Source: DATFYP01 sp035626235 (lineage in GTDB: Archaea; Thermoproteota; Nitrososphaeria; Nitrososphaerales; Gagatemarchaeaceae). Taken from it: DNA of 38,415 nucleotides. Both the position numbers and the translations under genes were made by a program. The stretch lies in the NCBI GenBank assembly GCA_035626235.1, contig DASPOB010000068.1, forward strand, positions 1-38,415, in the 5' to 3' direction. Position 1 is the stretch's first letter. Every line of letters begins with the position of its first letter. Positions 1-7,317 of this stretch are shown piece after piece. The notes under the pieces are model-generated. The model did no database searches and was not told where the DNA came from. It worked only from the letters and a program-made list of their open reading frames with translations.

Positions 1-150
1 CCTGGAAAATGGGAAGGCGTCCAGGAAAGCAATGTAGCTGTCGTCCTGGTAGACGATCCGGGACGGCGCCTTGCCAGTCACTATGTCGCAGAAGACGCAG
101 TTCGTCGGTGACGTGTCAGACGAACTGAAGACCCGACGGTCCCCGGTCAT
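1..150 (-). CDS. HIT family nucleotide hydrolase/transferase, 3' end cut by window edge
   Basis: Reading the minus strand from an ATG at 150 gives 50 residues that run off the window. They contain the N-terminal hallmark of HIT proteins: a CVFCDIVTGKAPSRIV segment (residues 18-33) followed by a short strand ending in AFLDAFPFSR. The Cys pair in CVFC commonly binds zinc in Fhit/HinT-like proteins. The HxHxH catalytic motif would lie beyond the edge and cannot be checked. Family members hydrolyse or transfer nucleotidyl groups (AMP-lysine, Ap4A-like substrates) in the cytoplasm. A TATA-like box lies about 50 bases upstream. The fragment is too short to name a substrate. Confidence 0.82.
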   Translation of the reverse strand, partial: MTGDRRVFSSSDTSPTNCVFCDIVTGKAPSRIVYQDDSYIAFLDAFPFSR

Positions 151-197
151 CCCCGTCGCCTCTGCGACAATTCAGCGGCTGCGTTGCCAAGTCGACC

Positions 198-205
198 CTT
201 AATAC
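198..205. promoter_or_regulatory. TATA-like box between HIT gene and small zinc-protein gene
   Basis: CTTAATAC lies between two divergent genes (HIT leftward, 41-aa zinc protein rightward). It is AT-rich in a GC-rich setting and could serve either direction. The spacing to both start codons implies short leaders. Confidence 0.4.
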
Positions 206-257
206 CTTCTGTCTGGGCGGGTGAGCGTTGATTTGTGAGCGGTGCCACGCTGGGCAG

Positions 258-383
258 ATGGTCAGGTACAGCCGGACCATCCCCGGGGAGAAGCCAACAG
301 CAATCACGGGGACAAGGTGCGACAGATGCGGCTTCGTCCTCCTCGACGACGACGAAAGCATTTGGTCGGCGGTCGGTCTCTAG
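258..383 (+). CDS. 41-aa single zinc-knuckle protein, unknown function
   Basis: An ATG at 258 opens a 41-residue frame ending at TAG 381-383. It has one CxxC pair (TRCDRCGFVLL, residues about 20-30), then an acidic stretch (DDDES) and a short hydrophobic C-terminus (WSAVGL). Compact CxxC proteins with acidic tails are frequent among unannotated archaeal zinc proteins. Two Cys alone would need a partner or dimer to complete a zinc site. The stop codon overlaps the 3' end of the convergent zincin-like gene by a few bases. Function is unknown. The call rests on reading-frame integrity and the Cys motif only. Confidence 0.5.
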   Translation: MVRYSRTIPGEKPTAITGTRCDRCGFVLLDDDESIWSAVGL

Positions 384-895
384 CGGAACGCCACCGTGCC
401 GCTCTGGTAGGCCCTGATATAGTCGGCAGCAAATTCGTCCGCTTGACGCTCCGTTCCCTTGTGACGTCCACTAGTTGACCTGAGGTGGTGGTAGAATTCG
501 TGGATGATGACGAAGGGGTCGTAAAGGTACTCGCGCCTGGCAGCCAGAATCTCCCTCCGTGCAACGGAGTATACCGCCGCCACACCCTTCGTCTTTCCTT
601 CGAAGACCCCCACCGAGATTCTCGGCGTCGTTACGTGGTAGTGATCCGACAGAATTGAGATTGCCTCCTCTGGTCTCGAGTCCAGTATCGTCGCTACTAC
701 GAGTGCCTTGAAGCGGATGTCTGACGCGTTGCTGGGTTGGGTCGAAGGGGCCGTTTCGGAGCCAGCGGAAGCGTTCGCAGCTTTAGACCTTCCGAGGTGT
801 GCGCCTTGTCTTGAGCGGATGGTCAGGTTTCGTTGATTCCCGCCTTCAATTGACCCTCCCGCTCTCGCTGCAACCATGAACAGGCGGAGGCACAT
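380..895 (-). CDS. Small zincin-like (HExxH) metallopeptidase-like protein
   Basis: The C-terminal half carries VIIHEFYHHLRS followed about 15 residues later by ERQADEFAADYI. That is an HExxH zinc motif plus a downstream glutamate helix (ExxAD.FA), as in compact gluzincin or ImmA/IrrE-like folds. The annotated frame is 171 aa, but the first ~55 residues are low-complexity (Ser/Ala/Pro-rich), so the true start is probably internal, near the VVATILDSRPEEAI segment. There is no signal peptide, so it is presumably cytoplasmic. Its substrate is unknown. It converges on and slightly overlaps the 41-aa zinc protein gene. Peptidase activity is inferred from the motif only. Confidence 0.62.
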   Translation of the reverse strand: MCLRLFMVAARAGGSIEGGNQRNLTIRSRQGAHLGRSKAANASAGSETAPSTQPSNASDIRFKALVVATILDSRPEEAISILSDHYHVTTPRISVGVFEGKTKGVAAVYSVARREILAARREYLYDPFVIIHEFYHHLRSTSGRHKGTERQADEFAADYIRAYQSGTVAFR

Positions 896-1047
896 ACGGC
901 TAGACGGGCCGAAGGGAATCAGGCTGAGGGGACCTCCGACGCTATTCTCCGTCGGCTAGACATCCCCTGGCGCCATCGCAGCCTGCCTAGCGTGCCTTGC
1001 AGACAAATCGGTACATCGAGTCTCCGGCCCTGACCTTGGCGGCGGAA

Positions 1048-1563
1048 CTAAGGGGCGCAGAGGGGGGCGTAGGTGACTGGGCTGTAGGGACAGAACGTCC
1101 ACGCATAAACAGAATTGTTGGAAACGTCAATCTCGTCCACCCCAACGTTGGCCTCCTGCCATGAGCTAGTTGCATTGAACGTCCAGACGGCCCACGAGAC
1201 GCTGCTCCCAGACTTGCTCTGGACGCCGTCGATTCCAGTCACGAAATGAGAGCCGAACGCGCAGCAGGTCGCGTTCACCTTCCCATTTGTCACGGCAAGA
1301 GTCTCCGTGTACAGATTCCAACCCGGCTGAATCCGCGTGCCGTTGTGCCACTGCTGCGTGCCGTTCCCAAAGTCGATCAAGAGGTTTGAGGTCATCAATG
1401 CCCCATTCTCGGACATGAGACTTCTGACGGTCGACGCGTCCGTCGCCGCGACGGTGGCTGCCCGATTGTACTGCAAGTAGTACTCGGCCGCCAGAGAAGA
1501 ACTGGCAACCAGAGCCGCCAGGAGAACGACAATGACGCCGTGGAGTGTTCCTTTGGATGTCAC
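1048..1563 (-). CDS. Secreted DUF4430 (transcobalamin-C-terminal-like) protein
   Basis: A 171-aa product starts at GTG, with a signal peptide or membrane anchor (VIVVLLAALVASSSLAA, residues ~10-26) and an extracellular domain. The C-terminal half has the DUF4430 pattern: VTGIDGVQSKSG, a Trp-rich strand (SWAVWTFNA), then VGVDEIDVSNNSVYAWTF. This resembles the small beta domain shared with the transcobalamin/intrinsic-factor C-terminus. The start overlaps the stop of the upstream membrane gene (GTGA), so the two are translationally coupled. In archaea and Gram-positives, DUF4430 proteins next to ECF S-components are thought to present a ligand, often a corrinoid, at the cell surface. The ligand here is inferred, not shown. 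Two Cys (TCCAF) are adjacent. Confidence 0.6.
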   Translation of the reverse strand: MTSKGTLHGVIVVLLAALVASSSLAAEYYLQYNRAATVAATDASTVRSLMSENGALMTSNLLIDFGNGTQQWHNGTRIQPGWNLYTETLAVTNGKVNATCCAFGSHFVTGIDGVQSKSGSSVSWAVWTFNATSSWQEANVGVDEIDVSNNSVYAWTFCPYSPVTYAPLCAP

Positions 1564-2114
1564 CGGCCGTTCACGTACCTCGCCTTCGAGACCGCGAAGA
1601 TTGCCACGGGAGCGACGGCCAGCCCAAACAGAAAGTCAGCCCCCTCGTGAACTAGCGCGAAAGGGAGCCCTACTCCCTCAGTGAGCAGCAGCTTTCCCAG
1701 CGTGAGGGCAGGCCAGTACGCCAGGAGTGCGGTTGCGGCATTGGTCTCCAGGTCCCAGAGGAAGGCGCACAGGAACATCAGCGCTCCGATGAAAATGGCA
1801 TGCGTTCCCACCAGCTCCGACCGTTCCCGCCATGTCCTGGACGCCCACCATCCAGCCAGAGCGAAGAGCAGTTCTCCGCCGACGAGAAAGGGAGTGATTG
1901 CCCCGGCAACTCCCCACGGACTCACGAAGCTCCAAGCCGTCTCGGAAACTATTGCCACTCCTGTGCCCGCCTTGAAGCCGAATAGGAAGGCGACCACGAA
2001 CACGATTGTGTCCATGAGTTTCACGTTGGCGTACGGTGCTAGCGCGATGTCTGACCCCACTGTGAGGGCGCTGAATGCCGCCACGACCGCCACAGTGGAG
2101 GTTCTGCTCATCAT
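1560..2114 (-). CDS. ECF-transporter S-component-like membrane protein
   Basis: The product has about six hydrophobic helices and little else: residues run from VAVVAAFSALTVGSDIAL through FLFGFKAGTGVAIVSETAWS to a C-terminal AVAPVAIFAVSKARY. The N-terminal Ala/Gly-rich helix, a FGFKAG(x)G loop and SPWG in the second loop fit vitamin-specific S-components of energy-coupling-factor transporters. A TATA box 27 bases upstream supports a leaderless start at the tandem ATG (2114/2111) rather than the ATG at 2129. It is coupled to the DUF4430 gene downstream. No ECF ATPase or T-component is present here, so a shared module elsewhere would be needed. Substrate unknown; a corrinoid is plausible because nrdJ in this window uses B12. 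Confidence 0.62.
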   Translation of the reverse strand: MMSRTSTVAVVAAFSALTVGSDIALAPYANVKLMDTIVFVVAFLFGFKAGTGVAIVSETAWSFVSPWGVAGAITPFLVGGELLFALAGWWASRTWRERSELVGTHAIFIGALMFLCAFLWDLETNAATALLAYWPALTLGKLLLTEGVGLPFALVHEGADFLFGLAVAPVAIFAVSKARYVNGR

Positions 2115-2131
2115 GGCTGGATAATCCATCC

Positions 2132-2140
2132 ACTATTTAA
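2132..2140 (-). promoter_or_regulatory. TATA box for the ECF/DUF4430 pair
   Basis: Minus-strand TTTAAATAG is centred about 26 bases before the tandem ATG at 2114/2111. This is the archaeal leaderless spacing. Confidence 0.6.
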
Positions 2141-2181
2141 AGGGAGGGCTACTCATGGTCGCTGAAAACGAGTAAAACGTG

Positions 2182-2187
2182 TTATAG
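2182..2187 (+). promoter_or_regulatory. TATA box for the DUF4443 regulator gene
   Basis: TTATAG in GTGTTATAGCG is centred about 26 bases before the ATG at 2210, consistent with a leaderless mRNA. Confidence 0.5.
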
Positions 2188-2209
2188 CGAACCAACCCTA
2201 CCCGAGGAC

Positions 2210-2833
2210 ATGCCGTCGGCCCTCTCCGGCCTGATGGAGCTGGCAGAGGCCCCTGTGCAGGGGCCCTCCCCAAGCTTCGACCGAGCCCGCTTCCTCCTTG
2301 CTTTCTTGGCCATAGGCGCCAGCGGCTCCATAGGGAGAGGCGCGCTGGCCAAGAGTGCGGGACTAGGGGAAGGTGCCGTAAGGACCGTGCTGAAAAGACT
2401 GCGCGAAAGCGGATATGCACGTGTCGACGCGTCAGGGTGCCACCTGACGGCATCCGGCACGGCAGCCTACCGAACCCTGCGACACGCGCTGTCGGATCCA
2501 CTGAGGCTCGACGGTTCTCACCTTACGATAGGCAACGCCCAGACTGCCCTGGCAGTCCGCGGAGCCGGGAGCCTAGTCAAGAAAGGGCTCGAGCAGCGGG
2601 ATTCCGCCGTCATGGCAGGAGCCGAAGGAGCTACCACCTATGTAGTGAAAGGCGGTAAATTCACAATTCCCGGAGGATCGTCGGACTGCGAGTCCGATTT
2701 CCCCAGCCCAGCCTGGACTACGCTTAGGGACAGACTCAAGCCACGAGATGATGATGCAATAGTTCTCTGCGGCGCATCTGACGAGACGAAAGCGATCCTC
2801 GGGGCACTGTCCGCGGCCCTGACTTTGATCTAA
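2210..2833 (+). CDS. Winged-helix regulator with DUF4443 C-terminal domain
   Basis: The N-terminal ~90 residues form a wHTH: helix FLLAFLAIGASGSIGR, recognition region LAKSAGLGEGAVRTVLKRLRESG, and a wing with YARVDASGCHLT. The C-terminal ~100 residues match the archaeal DUF4443 style: AQTALAVRGAGSLVKKGLEQRD, then DAIVLCGASDETKAILGALSAAL at the end. The C-terminal domain probably senses a small molecule and the N-terminus binds DNA. It is a monocistronic, leaderless gene whose stop overlaps the convergent sufT stop. Its target is unknown. The adjacent ECF operon, divergent from it across about 95 bases, is the obvious candidate but is unproven. Confidence 0.65.
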   Translation: MPSALSGLMELAEAPVQGPSPSFDRARFLLAFLAIGASGSIGRGALAKSAGLGEGAVRTVLKRLRESGYARVDASGCHLTASGTAAYRTLRHALSDPLRLDGSHLTIGNAQTALAVRGAGSLVKKGLEQRDSAVMAGAEGATTYVVKGGKFTIPGGSSDCESDFPSPAWTTLRDRLKPRDDDAIVLCGASDETKAILGALSAALTLI

Positions 2834-3177
2834 ACACCCTGGGCTGTCTGGCCGCCTGTTGGAGCAGCCTCGGCCGGCGACTGCTTGTTGACCTGCCGGT
2901 TGATTGCGTCAGCGAAGTAGTGACCCGTAACCACTACCTTCACACTCTTGACCCCCCTCACCTGCATCAGGCCATCCCTGAGATCCTGAGATATCTTGAG
3001 CGCGAACACCGGAGGACAGAACTGGGTCGTGGCATGGTACTCGACATCGACGTTTCCATCCTTGACGTCCAGCTTGTCTATCAGGTTCATTTCCACGATT
3101 GGCATCCCGATCTCAGGGTCGACTATCTTCGAAACCTGCCTCTGGACCTCCTTGATATCTACCTGCTCTGCCGACAT
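2830..3177 (-). CDS. MIP18/SufT-family iron-sulfur assembly protein (DUF59)
   Basis: This 115-aa protein has the DUF59 hallmarks: KIVDPEIGMPIVEMNLI near residue 17, a central strand DVEYHATTQFCPPVFALKI with the conserved TxxxCP cysteine, and GVKSVKVVVTGH towards the end. Archaeal SufT/MIP18-like proteins help deliver Fe-S clusters to client enzymes in the cytoplasm. The Ala/Gln/Gly-rich tail after residue 95 is disordered. It is divergent from the methyltransferase gene, with a shared TATA-like element between them. The ATG at 3177 lies about 37 bases after that box. Confidence 0.85.
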   Translation of the reverse strand: MSAEQVDIKEVQRQVSKIVDPEIGMPIVEMNLIDKLDVKDGNVDVEYHATTQFCPPVFALKISQDLRDGLMQVRGVKSVKVVVTGHYFADAINRQVNKQSPAEAAPTGGQTAQGV

Positions 3178-3209
3178 CGGGCTCTCGTCCGAACTGCGCC
3201 TCCCGCTAC

Positions 3210-3218
3210 TAAAATATT
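3210..3218. promoter_or_regulatory. TATA-like element shared by divergent sufT and methyltransferase genes
   Basis: TAAAATATT sits alone in a GC-rich gap and is nearly palindromic. It predicts start sites near 3187 (minus) and 3241 (plus), compatible with both flanking genes. Confidence 0.5.
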
Positions 3219-3276
3219 CCCCCGCAAGGGAGAGGCCACGACAACTTTACAGCCAGGCGACCTCAAGTCACACCTT

Positions 3277-3846
3277 GTGAGCGCCTCGGAAGTACTTAGG
3301 ACAATTGAGAGAGTGGCGCCCGAGGAGGGCCTACCGATTATCGGCCCGACCAAGGGGGCGATACTCGACGAGTTGATCCGGAGGCACGGGCCGAGCAGTG
3401 CCCTGGAAATCGGGACTCTAGTAGGATACAGTGCCATTAGGATCGCCAGGCTTCTGCCGAGCGGTGGCAGGCTGACCTGCGTTGAACTGAACCCCACATC
3501 GGCCACCGTGGCGCGGTCGAACTTGGAAAGGGCGGGCCTATCGGAACGCGTTCGAATCGTCGTGGGCGATGCCAAAGAGGTCCTGGAGAAGCTTCAAGAC
3601 CAAGTAGACTTCGTACTGGTCGACGCGAACAAAGAAGAATACATCGACTACATACGGGCCTTCGAGCCTCTTCTCCATGCCGGGAGCGTCGTCGTGGCGG
3701 ACAACGTCAGAGTCTTCGCCGACCAAGTGGCCGACTACCTTGCATACGTAAGGAATTCTGGCAAGTACGCGAGCAGCACCGTCGAGGCGCCCCTGAATGC
3801 CGAACGTTCGGTGACTGATGCGATGGAAATCAGTATCAAGCTCTGA
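3277..3846 (+). CDS. Class I SAM-dependent O-methyltransferase (COMT-like)
   Basis: The SAM-binding motif I is clear: ALEIGTLVGYSAIRIARLLP, then an acidic strand-end CVELNP for the ribose. VDFVLVDANKEEYIDYI follows at the position of the metal-binding Asp in catechol-O-methyltransferase-like enzymes, and VVVADNVR corresponds to the next metal-ligand region. At 189 aa it is the compact family size. The frame is open far upstream, but those codons are antisense to sufT. The GTG at 3277 is the first usable start after the TATA-like box. The substrate is unknown; the family typically methylates small catechol-like or other hydroxylated molecules with a divalent metal. Confidence 0.8.
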   Translation: MSASEVLRTIERVAPEEGLPIIGPTKGAILDELIRRHGPSSALEIGTLVGYSAIRIARLLPSGGRLTCVELNPTSATVARSNLERAGLSERVRIVVGDAKEVLEKLQDQVDFVLVDANKEEYIDYIRAFEPLLHAGSVVVADNVRVFADQVADYLAYVRNSGKYASSTVEAPLNAERSVTDAMEISIKL

Positions 3847-4020
3847 ACCCGTACTCCTCCGCCCGTCGAGACAGGCGGGGCAAGTCCGAAACCGGCTCAG
3901 CGAGAACCTCGACATCGACCTTCAAGCAACGCGCCGGAGCGATGACTGCTCTTGAGCCTGCACGGCGAGGGAGCCCAGCGCTTATTATCGCGCACCACTC
4001 GAGGCGCCCGGTTCGCCCGC

Positions 4021-4911
4021 ATGCCGTATCTTCCAGTGCTTCTCGGACTCGCTACCGCGGTCTGCTGGGGGACCTCCGACTACCTCTCGAGGAGCCAGTC
4101 AAAGAGGGTCGGCTACTACAACACCGTGGTCTACATGCACGTGACCTCGTTCCTCATACTGCTGGTCCTCGTGCCGATACTGACCCCTTCGGCCTCCCTC
4201 ACCCTCCCAGCCGCGCTCGCTCTCTTTGCGGCGGGGGCCCTGAACTTCCTCGCCTTCGTCAACCTCTATCGCGCTTTCCATACCGGGGTAGTGTCGGTGG
4301 TGGCGCCGGTGGCCTACACTTACCCCGTGGTCACCGCAATCATGTCCGTTCTGCTCTTGGGGGTTGTCTTGGCTCCCATGAGAATAGTCTTGATAGGGTG
4401 CGTGATTGCCGGGGTGCTCCTCCTGTCAACTCGCTTCTCTGAACTCCGCGGGCGAAGGCAGGGTGGCGGCCTTCCGAGTCTGACCGCAGGGGTGGCTCCA
4501 GCAGTGGTCGCGTCAGTTCTCTTCGGAGTGGCCTACGTGGGCATCGCCTACGCCACGCCGGTGGCAGGATACGTCCTTCCGGTGGCGCTCCTCAGAGGGG
4601 TGGGGACTGTTATCGGAATCTCGGCGTCTCCCGTACTTGGAGAGAGCATAAAGCCTACGAGAGCCTCGTTCTCGAGGGTCATGCTCGCAATGGGAGCCCT
4701 GGAGGCAGCCGGCTTCGTCGTCTTCAACTACGCGCTGTCCCTTGGCTCCGACTCCCTTCCGGTCATAGCGGCCATATCCGGAATGGGGGGAGCCGTGGCG
4801 GCCTTGTACGCGCTGATATTCCTAAAGGAGCGCCTCGAGACAAATCAGGCTTTGGGGTTGATGCTCGCCGTAGCCGGGGTCTTCGCGCTCTTGTACCTGG
4901 GGGGACAGTGA
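4021..4911 (+). CDS. EamA/DMT-superfamily transporter
   Basis: About ten hydrophobic helices form two repeats. The first begins at LPVLLGLATAVCWGTSDYLSRSQS (typical EamA N-terminus). The second begins near VVASVLFGVAYVGIAYATP. Helix 10 (LGLMLAVAGVFALLYLGG) follows the usual LIFLKERLETNQ loop of the family. The ATG at 4021 is preferred over the upstream frame: it follows a TTATTAT box by about 40 bases and begins exactly at helix 1. The gene product is probably a drug/metabolite exporter or amino-acid carrier in the cytoplasmic membrane; the substrate cannot be read from sequence. Its stop overlaps the next start (GTGA). Confidence 0.8.
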   Translation: MPYLPVLLGLATAVCWGTSDYLSRSQSKRVGYYNTVVYMHVTSFLILLVLVPILTPSASLTLPAALALFAAGALNFLAFVNLYRAFHTGVVSVVAPVAYTYPVVTAIMSVLLLGVVLAPMRIVLIGCVIAGVLLLSTRFSELRGRRQGGGLPSLTAGVAPAVVASVLFGVAYVGIAYATPVAGYVLPVALLRGVGTVIGISASPVLGESIKPTRASFSRVMLAMGALEAAGFVVFNYALSLGSDSLPVIAAISGMGGAVAALYALIFLKERLETNQALGLMLAVAGVFALLYLGGQ

Positions 4912-5231
4912 CGGACTACTTCGCCGCTGTCCAGGAGGGTAGAAGCCGCGTCAGGGAGGCCATAGAAACCCTGCAGGAGGCAGCCGGGCCCTCTTCTCCT
5001 GTCCTCTTCCTGAAGTTGGGGGGCCCGGACTGGGCTCCAGTCGGCAAAGAAAGCCTCTTCGCGGTCGTCGAGGGCAAGAACTCAACCGCAGCCGTCGTCA
5101 TCTGCGATGACGAGGGAAACTCCAAGGCAATCTCGGGTTGGCTCCCGCGGGAGAAGGTCAAGGTCGTCGCCCGCACCCTGGCAGCCAAGGGCGTCCAAAG
5201 GTTCGACGGCGAAATCAGACTGCCAATTTGA
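4908..5231 (+). CDS. 107-aa protein of unknown function, coupled to the EamA transporter
   Basis: It starts at a GTG overlapping the transporter stop by 4 bases, so it is probably translationally coupled. The sequence is soluble, begins with a helix rich in charged residues (VQEGRSRVREAIETLQEAAG), and continues with alternating strands (VLFLKLGGPDW, SLFAVVEGKN, TAAVVICDDEGN). I do not recognise a family. Length and composition suggest a small alpha/beta domain, perhaps a cytosolic partner of the transporter. Confidence 0.55.
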   Translation: MTDYFAAVQEGRSRVREAIETLQEAAGPSSPVLFLKLGGPDWAPVGKESLFAVVEGKNSTAAVVICDDEGNSKAISGWLPREKVKVVARTLAAKGVQRFDGEIRLPI

Positions 5232-5240
5232 CGCTACTGT

Positions 5241-5248
5241 TTTATAAC
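5241..5248 (+). promoter_or_regulatory. TATA box just after the 107-aa gene
   Basis: TTTATAAC lies 10 bases after the 107-aa gene stop and predicts transcription from about 5270. The only plausible product downstream is the start-less zinc-finger frame at 5362-5538. Confidence 0.5.
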
Positions 5249-5361
5249 CCGAAGGACGCCGTGGAAAGTGCTCCAACTCCGCACCTGTCGCCGCTCCGAA
5301 CTAGTATCGCCGTGGCCCCATCGTGCGCCCGTTGGGCAGGCAAAAATTGGGGGTGAAGTGA

Positions 5362-5538
5362 ACGGCAAGGTGTTCGGTCTGCAAAGGCCACGCTGTGGCA
5401 GCCTGTGCTGAGTGTGGGATCAAGGTGTGCATGTCGCACTGTACGACTGTCTTCGACGAAAACACACGGGCGATGAAGACCTTCTGTGGCAACTGCACTG
5501 CGAAGAGGATGCCAGTCTGGTTAGCCAGAAGAAGGTAG
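5362..5538 (+). pseudogene. Small Cys-rich zinc-finger ORF with a stop codon at its expected start
   Basis: A frame ending at TAG 5536-5538 encodes a compact cross-brace-like finger: RCSVCKGHAV, then ACAECGIKVCMSHC, then TFCGNCTAK. It has four CxxC-type pairs with an intervening His, as in small B-box-like archaeal zinc proteins. Upstream, in frame, is GTG AAG TGA (5353-5361), so a stop sits where residue 3 would be. No ATG/GTG/TTG lies between that stop and the first Cys. Starting at the internal GTG 5395 or ATG 5431 would remove one or more Cys pairs. The gene is therefore broken, mis-sequenced or started non-canonically. The TATA box at 5241-5248 shows that a transcript probably still exists. 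Confidence 0.5.
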
Positions 5539-5581
5539 GCTCAGGGAATCTCGGGAAGGCGCTGCGTCCCCGCATGCGGCA

Positions 5582-6280
5582 TCACTGCTGCTCTTTGGGT
5601 CCAGGGTGCACAGCTGTTACTCGCCTGTTCGCGAACCAGTAGACTGAAGATGCGAAAACGGCGAAAAGGGGGATGAGGACAAGGTCGCTTGCTTGCTGCT
5701 CGCTCAGCAATGGGAACACTGTCTCTCCGAACCAGAATGTCGAAAACGAAAGGAGAAGGCCTGCGACTACTACCTTCATGTTGGCCTGCTTCACTTTCCT
5801 GACCTGCGTCTTTAGCACATAAGTCGAAATGACGACGATGACCGTGCCGACCATGATGCCGATGCCCGCAGACGCGAAGTTCTCTGGCAGAAGGCCAACG
5901 AGCACTATCGCCGCTTCGAATGCTTCGACTGCTCCTACCGAGAAGCCCGTGTACATCACCCCTTTTTCGAACGCCTCGCTCCTGAAGCCCGTCGTTTTGC
6001 TGATGACAACGGACCTCCTGGCGCTGCGGGTCAGTCTAAGCCCGAAGTACAGGAGGAGAACGCCGCCGAACAGCCTAACGTATAGCTCTGGGAGGGCTGA
6101 AACTAGCCCGCCCACGAGAATAGTGGGAACCAGGACCACCAGGACCCCGGCGGCAACATAAATGAAGGCCGAGGCCTTGCCGGAGTCGGCGTAGAGCGCC
6201 AAGCCTACGGCAGCCGCCTCAACCAGCTCAAGGGTTGTTATCCCTGACGCTGCAAGAAAAATCCCCGCGTCGAAGAACAA
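5582..6280 (-). CDS. Multi-pass membrane protein, COG4280/GDT1-like in style
   Basis: About seven hydrophobic helices carry two acidic intramembrane motifs: TTLELVEAAAVGLAL near the N-terminus and GAVEAFEAAIVLVGLLPE near the middle. Paired Glu-containing helices in inverted repeats recall cation exchangers (GDT1/UPF0016) and the uncharacterised COG4280 group. The repeat suggests an internal duplication. A TATA-like TTAATAG at about 6304-6310 predicts a transcript start near 6281, which favours the TTG at 6280 over the ATG at 6295; the ATG would lie upstream of transcription. A metal-transport role is inference from the acidic membrane motifs only. Confidence 0.6.
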   Translation of the reverse strand: MFFDAGIFLAASGITTLELVEAAAVGLALYADSGKASAFIYVAAGVLVVLVPTILVGGLVSALPELYVRLFGGVLLLYFGLRLTRSARRSVVISKTTGFRSEAFEKGVMYTGFSVGAVEAFEAAIVLVGLLPENFASAGIGIMVGTVIVVISTYVLKTQVRKVKQANMKVVVAGLLLSFSTFWFGETVFPLLSEQQASDLVLIPLFAVFASSVYWFANRRVTAVHPGPKEQQ

Positions 6281-6344
6281 GCATAGGCTTCCCATGTGAC
6301 CGAGCTATTAACCGTTGGCTGGGCCGATCGTCCAACCGCGACTC

Positions 6345-6382
6345 GCGCGGGCTTGCGCCGGCCCTTCACCGGAAGCCCGCGC
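6345..6382. repeat. Strong GC hairpin between two minus-strand genes
   Basis: A 10-bp perfect stem (GCGCGGGCTT at 6345-6354, AAGCCCGCGC at 6373-6382) encloses a 3-base bulge and a 4-bp inner stem (CCGG/CCGG, loop CCCTTCA). It lies about 22 bases after the aminopeptidase stop and before the next promoter. No T-run follows, so it is not a classic terminator; RNA 3'-end stabilisation is possible. Confidence 0.6.
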
Positions 6383-6403
6383 CTGGCTCTTCTCTCGCCG
6401 TCC

Positions 6404-7270
6404 TCAATGTTGCTCTAGGAACCTCGCTACCCTCTTCATGAACGGTTCCCGCTCCTCCCAAAATGAGAGGTGGGAACTCCTCGGGAAGATGGTTAGCTCC
6501 GACCCCCTGATGTGTCTGTGGATGTCTCTGCCCACAACAGGAGAGACCTCGTCGTACTTCCCGGTCAAGACTAGGGTGGGAATGCGAATTCTGTGAAGTT
6601 GGCTGGTGACGTCCCAATATCGTATGTTCCCGATTATCGTGAATTCGTTCGGTCCGTTCATGGTGCCGTAGACGGGCTCGCTCACGTGTTCGAGGGAGTA
6701 CGAGACTTCCTTCGGCCATTTGGTCAGCCGGCATAGGTGCTTCCTGTAGAAGACCATGACCGCCTCCCGATATGCGGGGGCGCCGTAGTCCCCGTCTGAC
6801 TCGTGCTCCTCCATGGTCCTCAGCACATCCTTCGGCAGCCGCCGCTTCATCGCCTCCATCTCCCTGATGGCGAGGGGGACGTTGTGCAGCCCGCCGACAA
6901 TCGTCAGAGTTGTCGCATGCTTCTGGTACTTGAGTGCGTAGGCGATGGCAAGCATCCCTCCCCAGCTGGAACCGATTACGTGCGGTTTCCCGAGGGCCAT
7001 GGCCTTTCTGAATCCCTCGACCTCCTCGACGTACCTTTCCGGCACGAATAACGACTTGTCCTTCGGTACTTCCGAACGTCCGCATCCCAGCTGGTCGTAA
7101 AAGGTCACCCTGAATCCCTTCTTGGCGAGGTCCGCCAGCGGGAGCATGTAGTCGTGCGTCATCCCTGGGCCCCCGTGGAGGCAGAGAACCTCTCCCCTGT
7201 TCGGTTGGCCGAACTGGCGGTAGAATAGGTCGAATCCCAAAACGGCTACGTAGCCCTCTGTCGGACTCAT
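6404..7270 (-). CDS. Proline iminopeptidase-like alpha/beta hydrolase (peptidase family S33)
   Basis: This 288-aa alpha/beta hydrolase has the S33 signatures. LCLHGGPGMTHDY forms the oxyanion-hole HGGPG at residues ~32-36. FYDQLGCGRS follows. The nucleophile is Ser102 in IGSSWGGML. The acid is in LTGKYDEVSP and the catalytic His in RSSHLSFWEE. The pattern matches proline iminopeptidase and tricorn interacting factor F1, which release N-terminal residues from short peptides in the cytoplasm. A TATA element (GGTTAAAG) about 27 bases upstream of the ATG indicates a leaderless mRNA. Specificity for proline is inferred from the family, not shown. Confidence 0.85.
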   Translation of the reverse strand: MSPTEGYVAVLGFDLFYRQFGQPNRGEVLCLHGGPGMTHDYMLPLADLAKKGFRVTFYDQLGCGRSEVPKDKSLFVPERYVEEVEGFRKAMALGKPHVIGSSWGGMLAIAYALKYQKHATTLTIVGGLHNVPLAIREMEAMKRRLPKDVLRTMEEHESDGDYGAPAYREAVMVFYRKHLCRLTKWPKEVSYSLEHVSEPVYGTMNGPNEFTIIGNIRYWDVTSQLHRIRIPTLVLTGKYDEVSPVVGRDIHRHIRGSELTIFPRSSHLSFWEEREPFMKRVARFLEQH

Positions 7271-7317
7271 GTGGCCATTGCGAGAGTCGGACTACTTTAA
7301 CCGTGCTCGGTTACTGA

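Noticed and set aside
2920..3276. Upstream extension of the methyltransferase frame
   Set aside because: It is antisense to sufT; the first start after the shared TATA box is the GTG at 3277.
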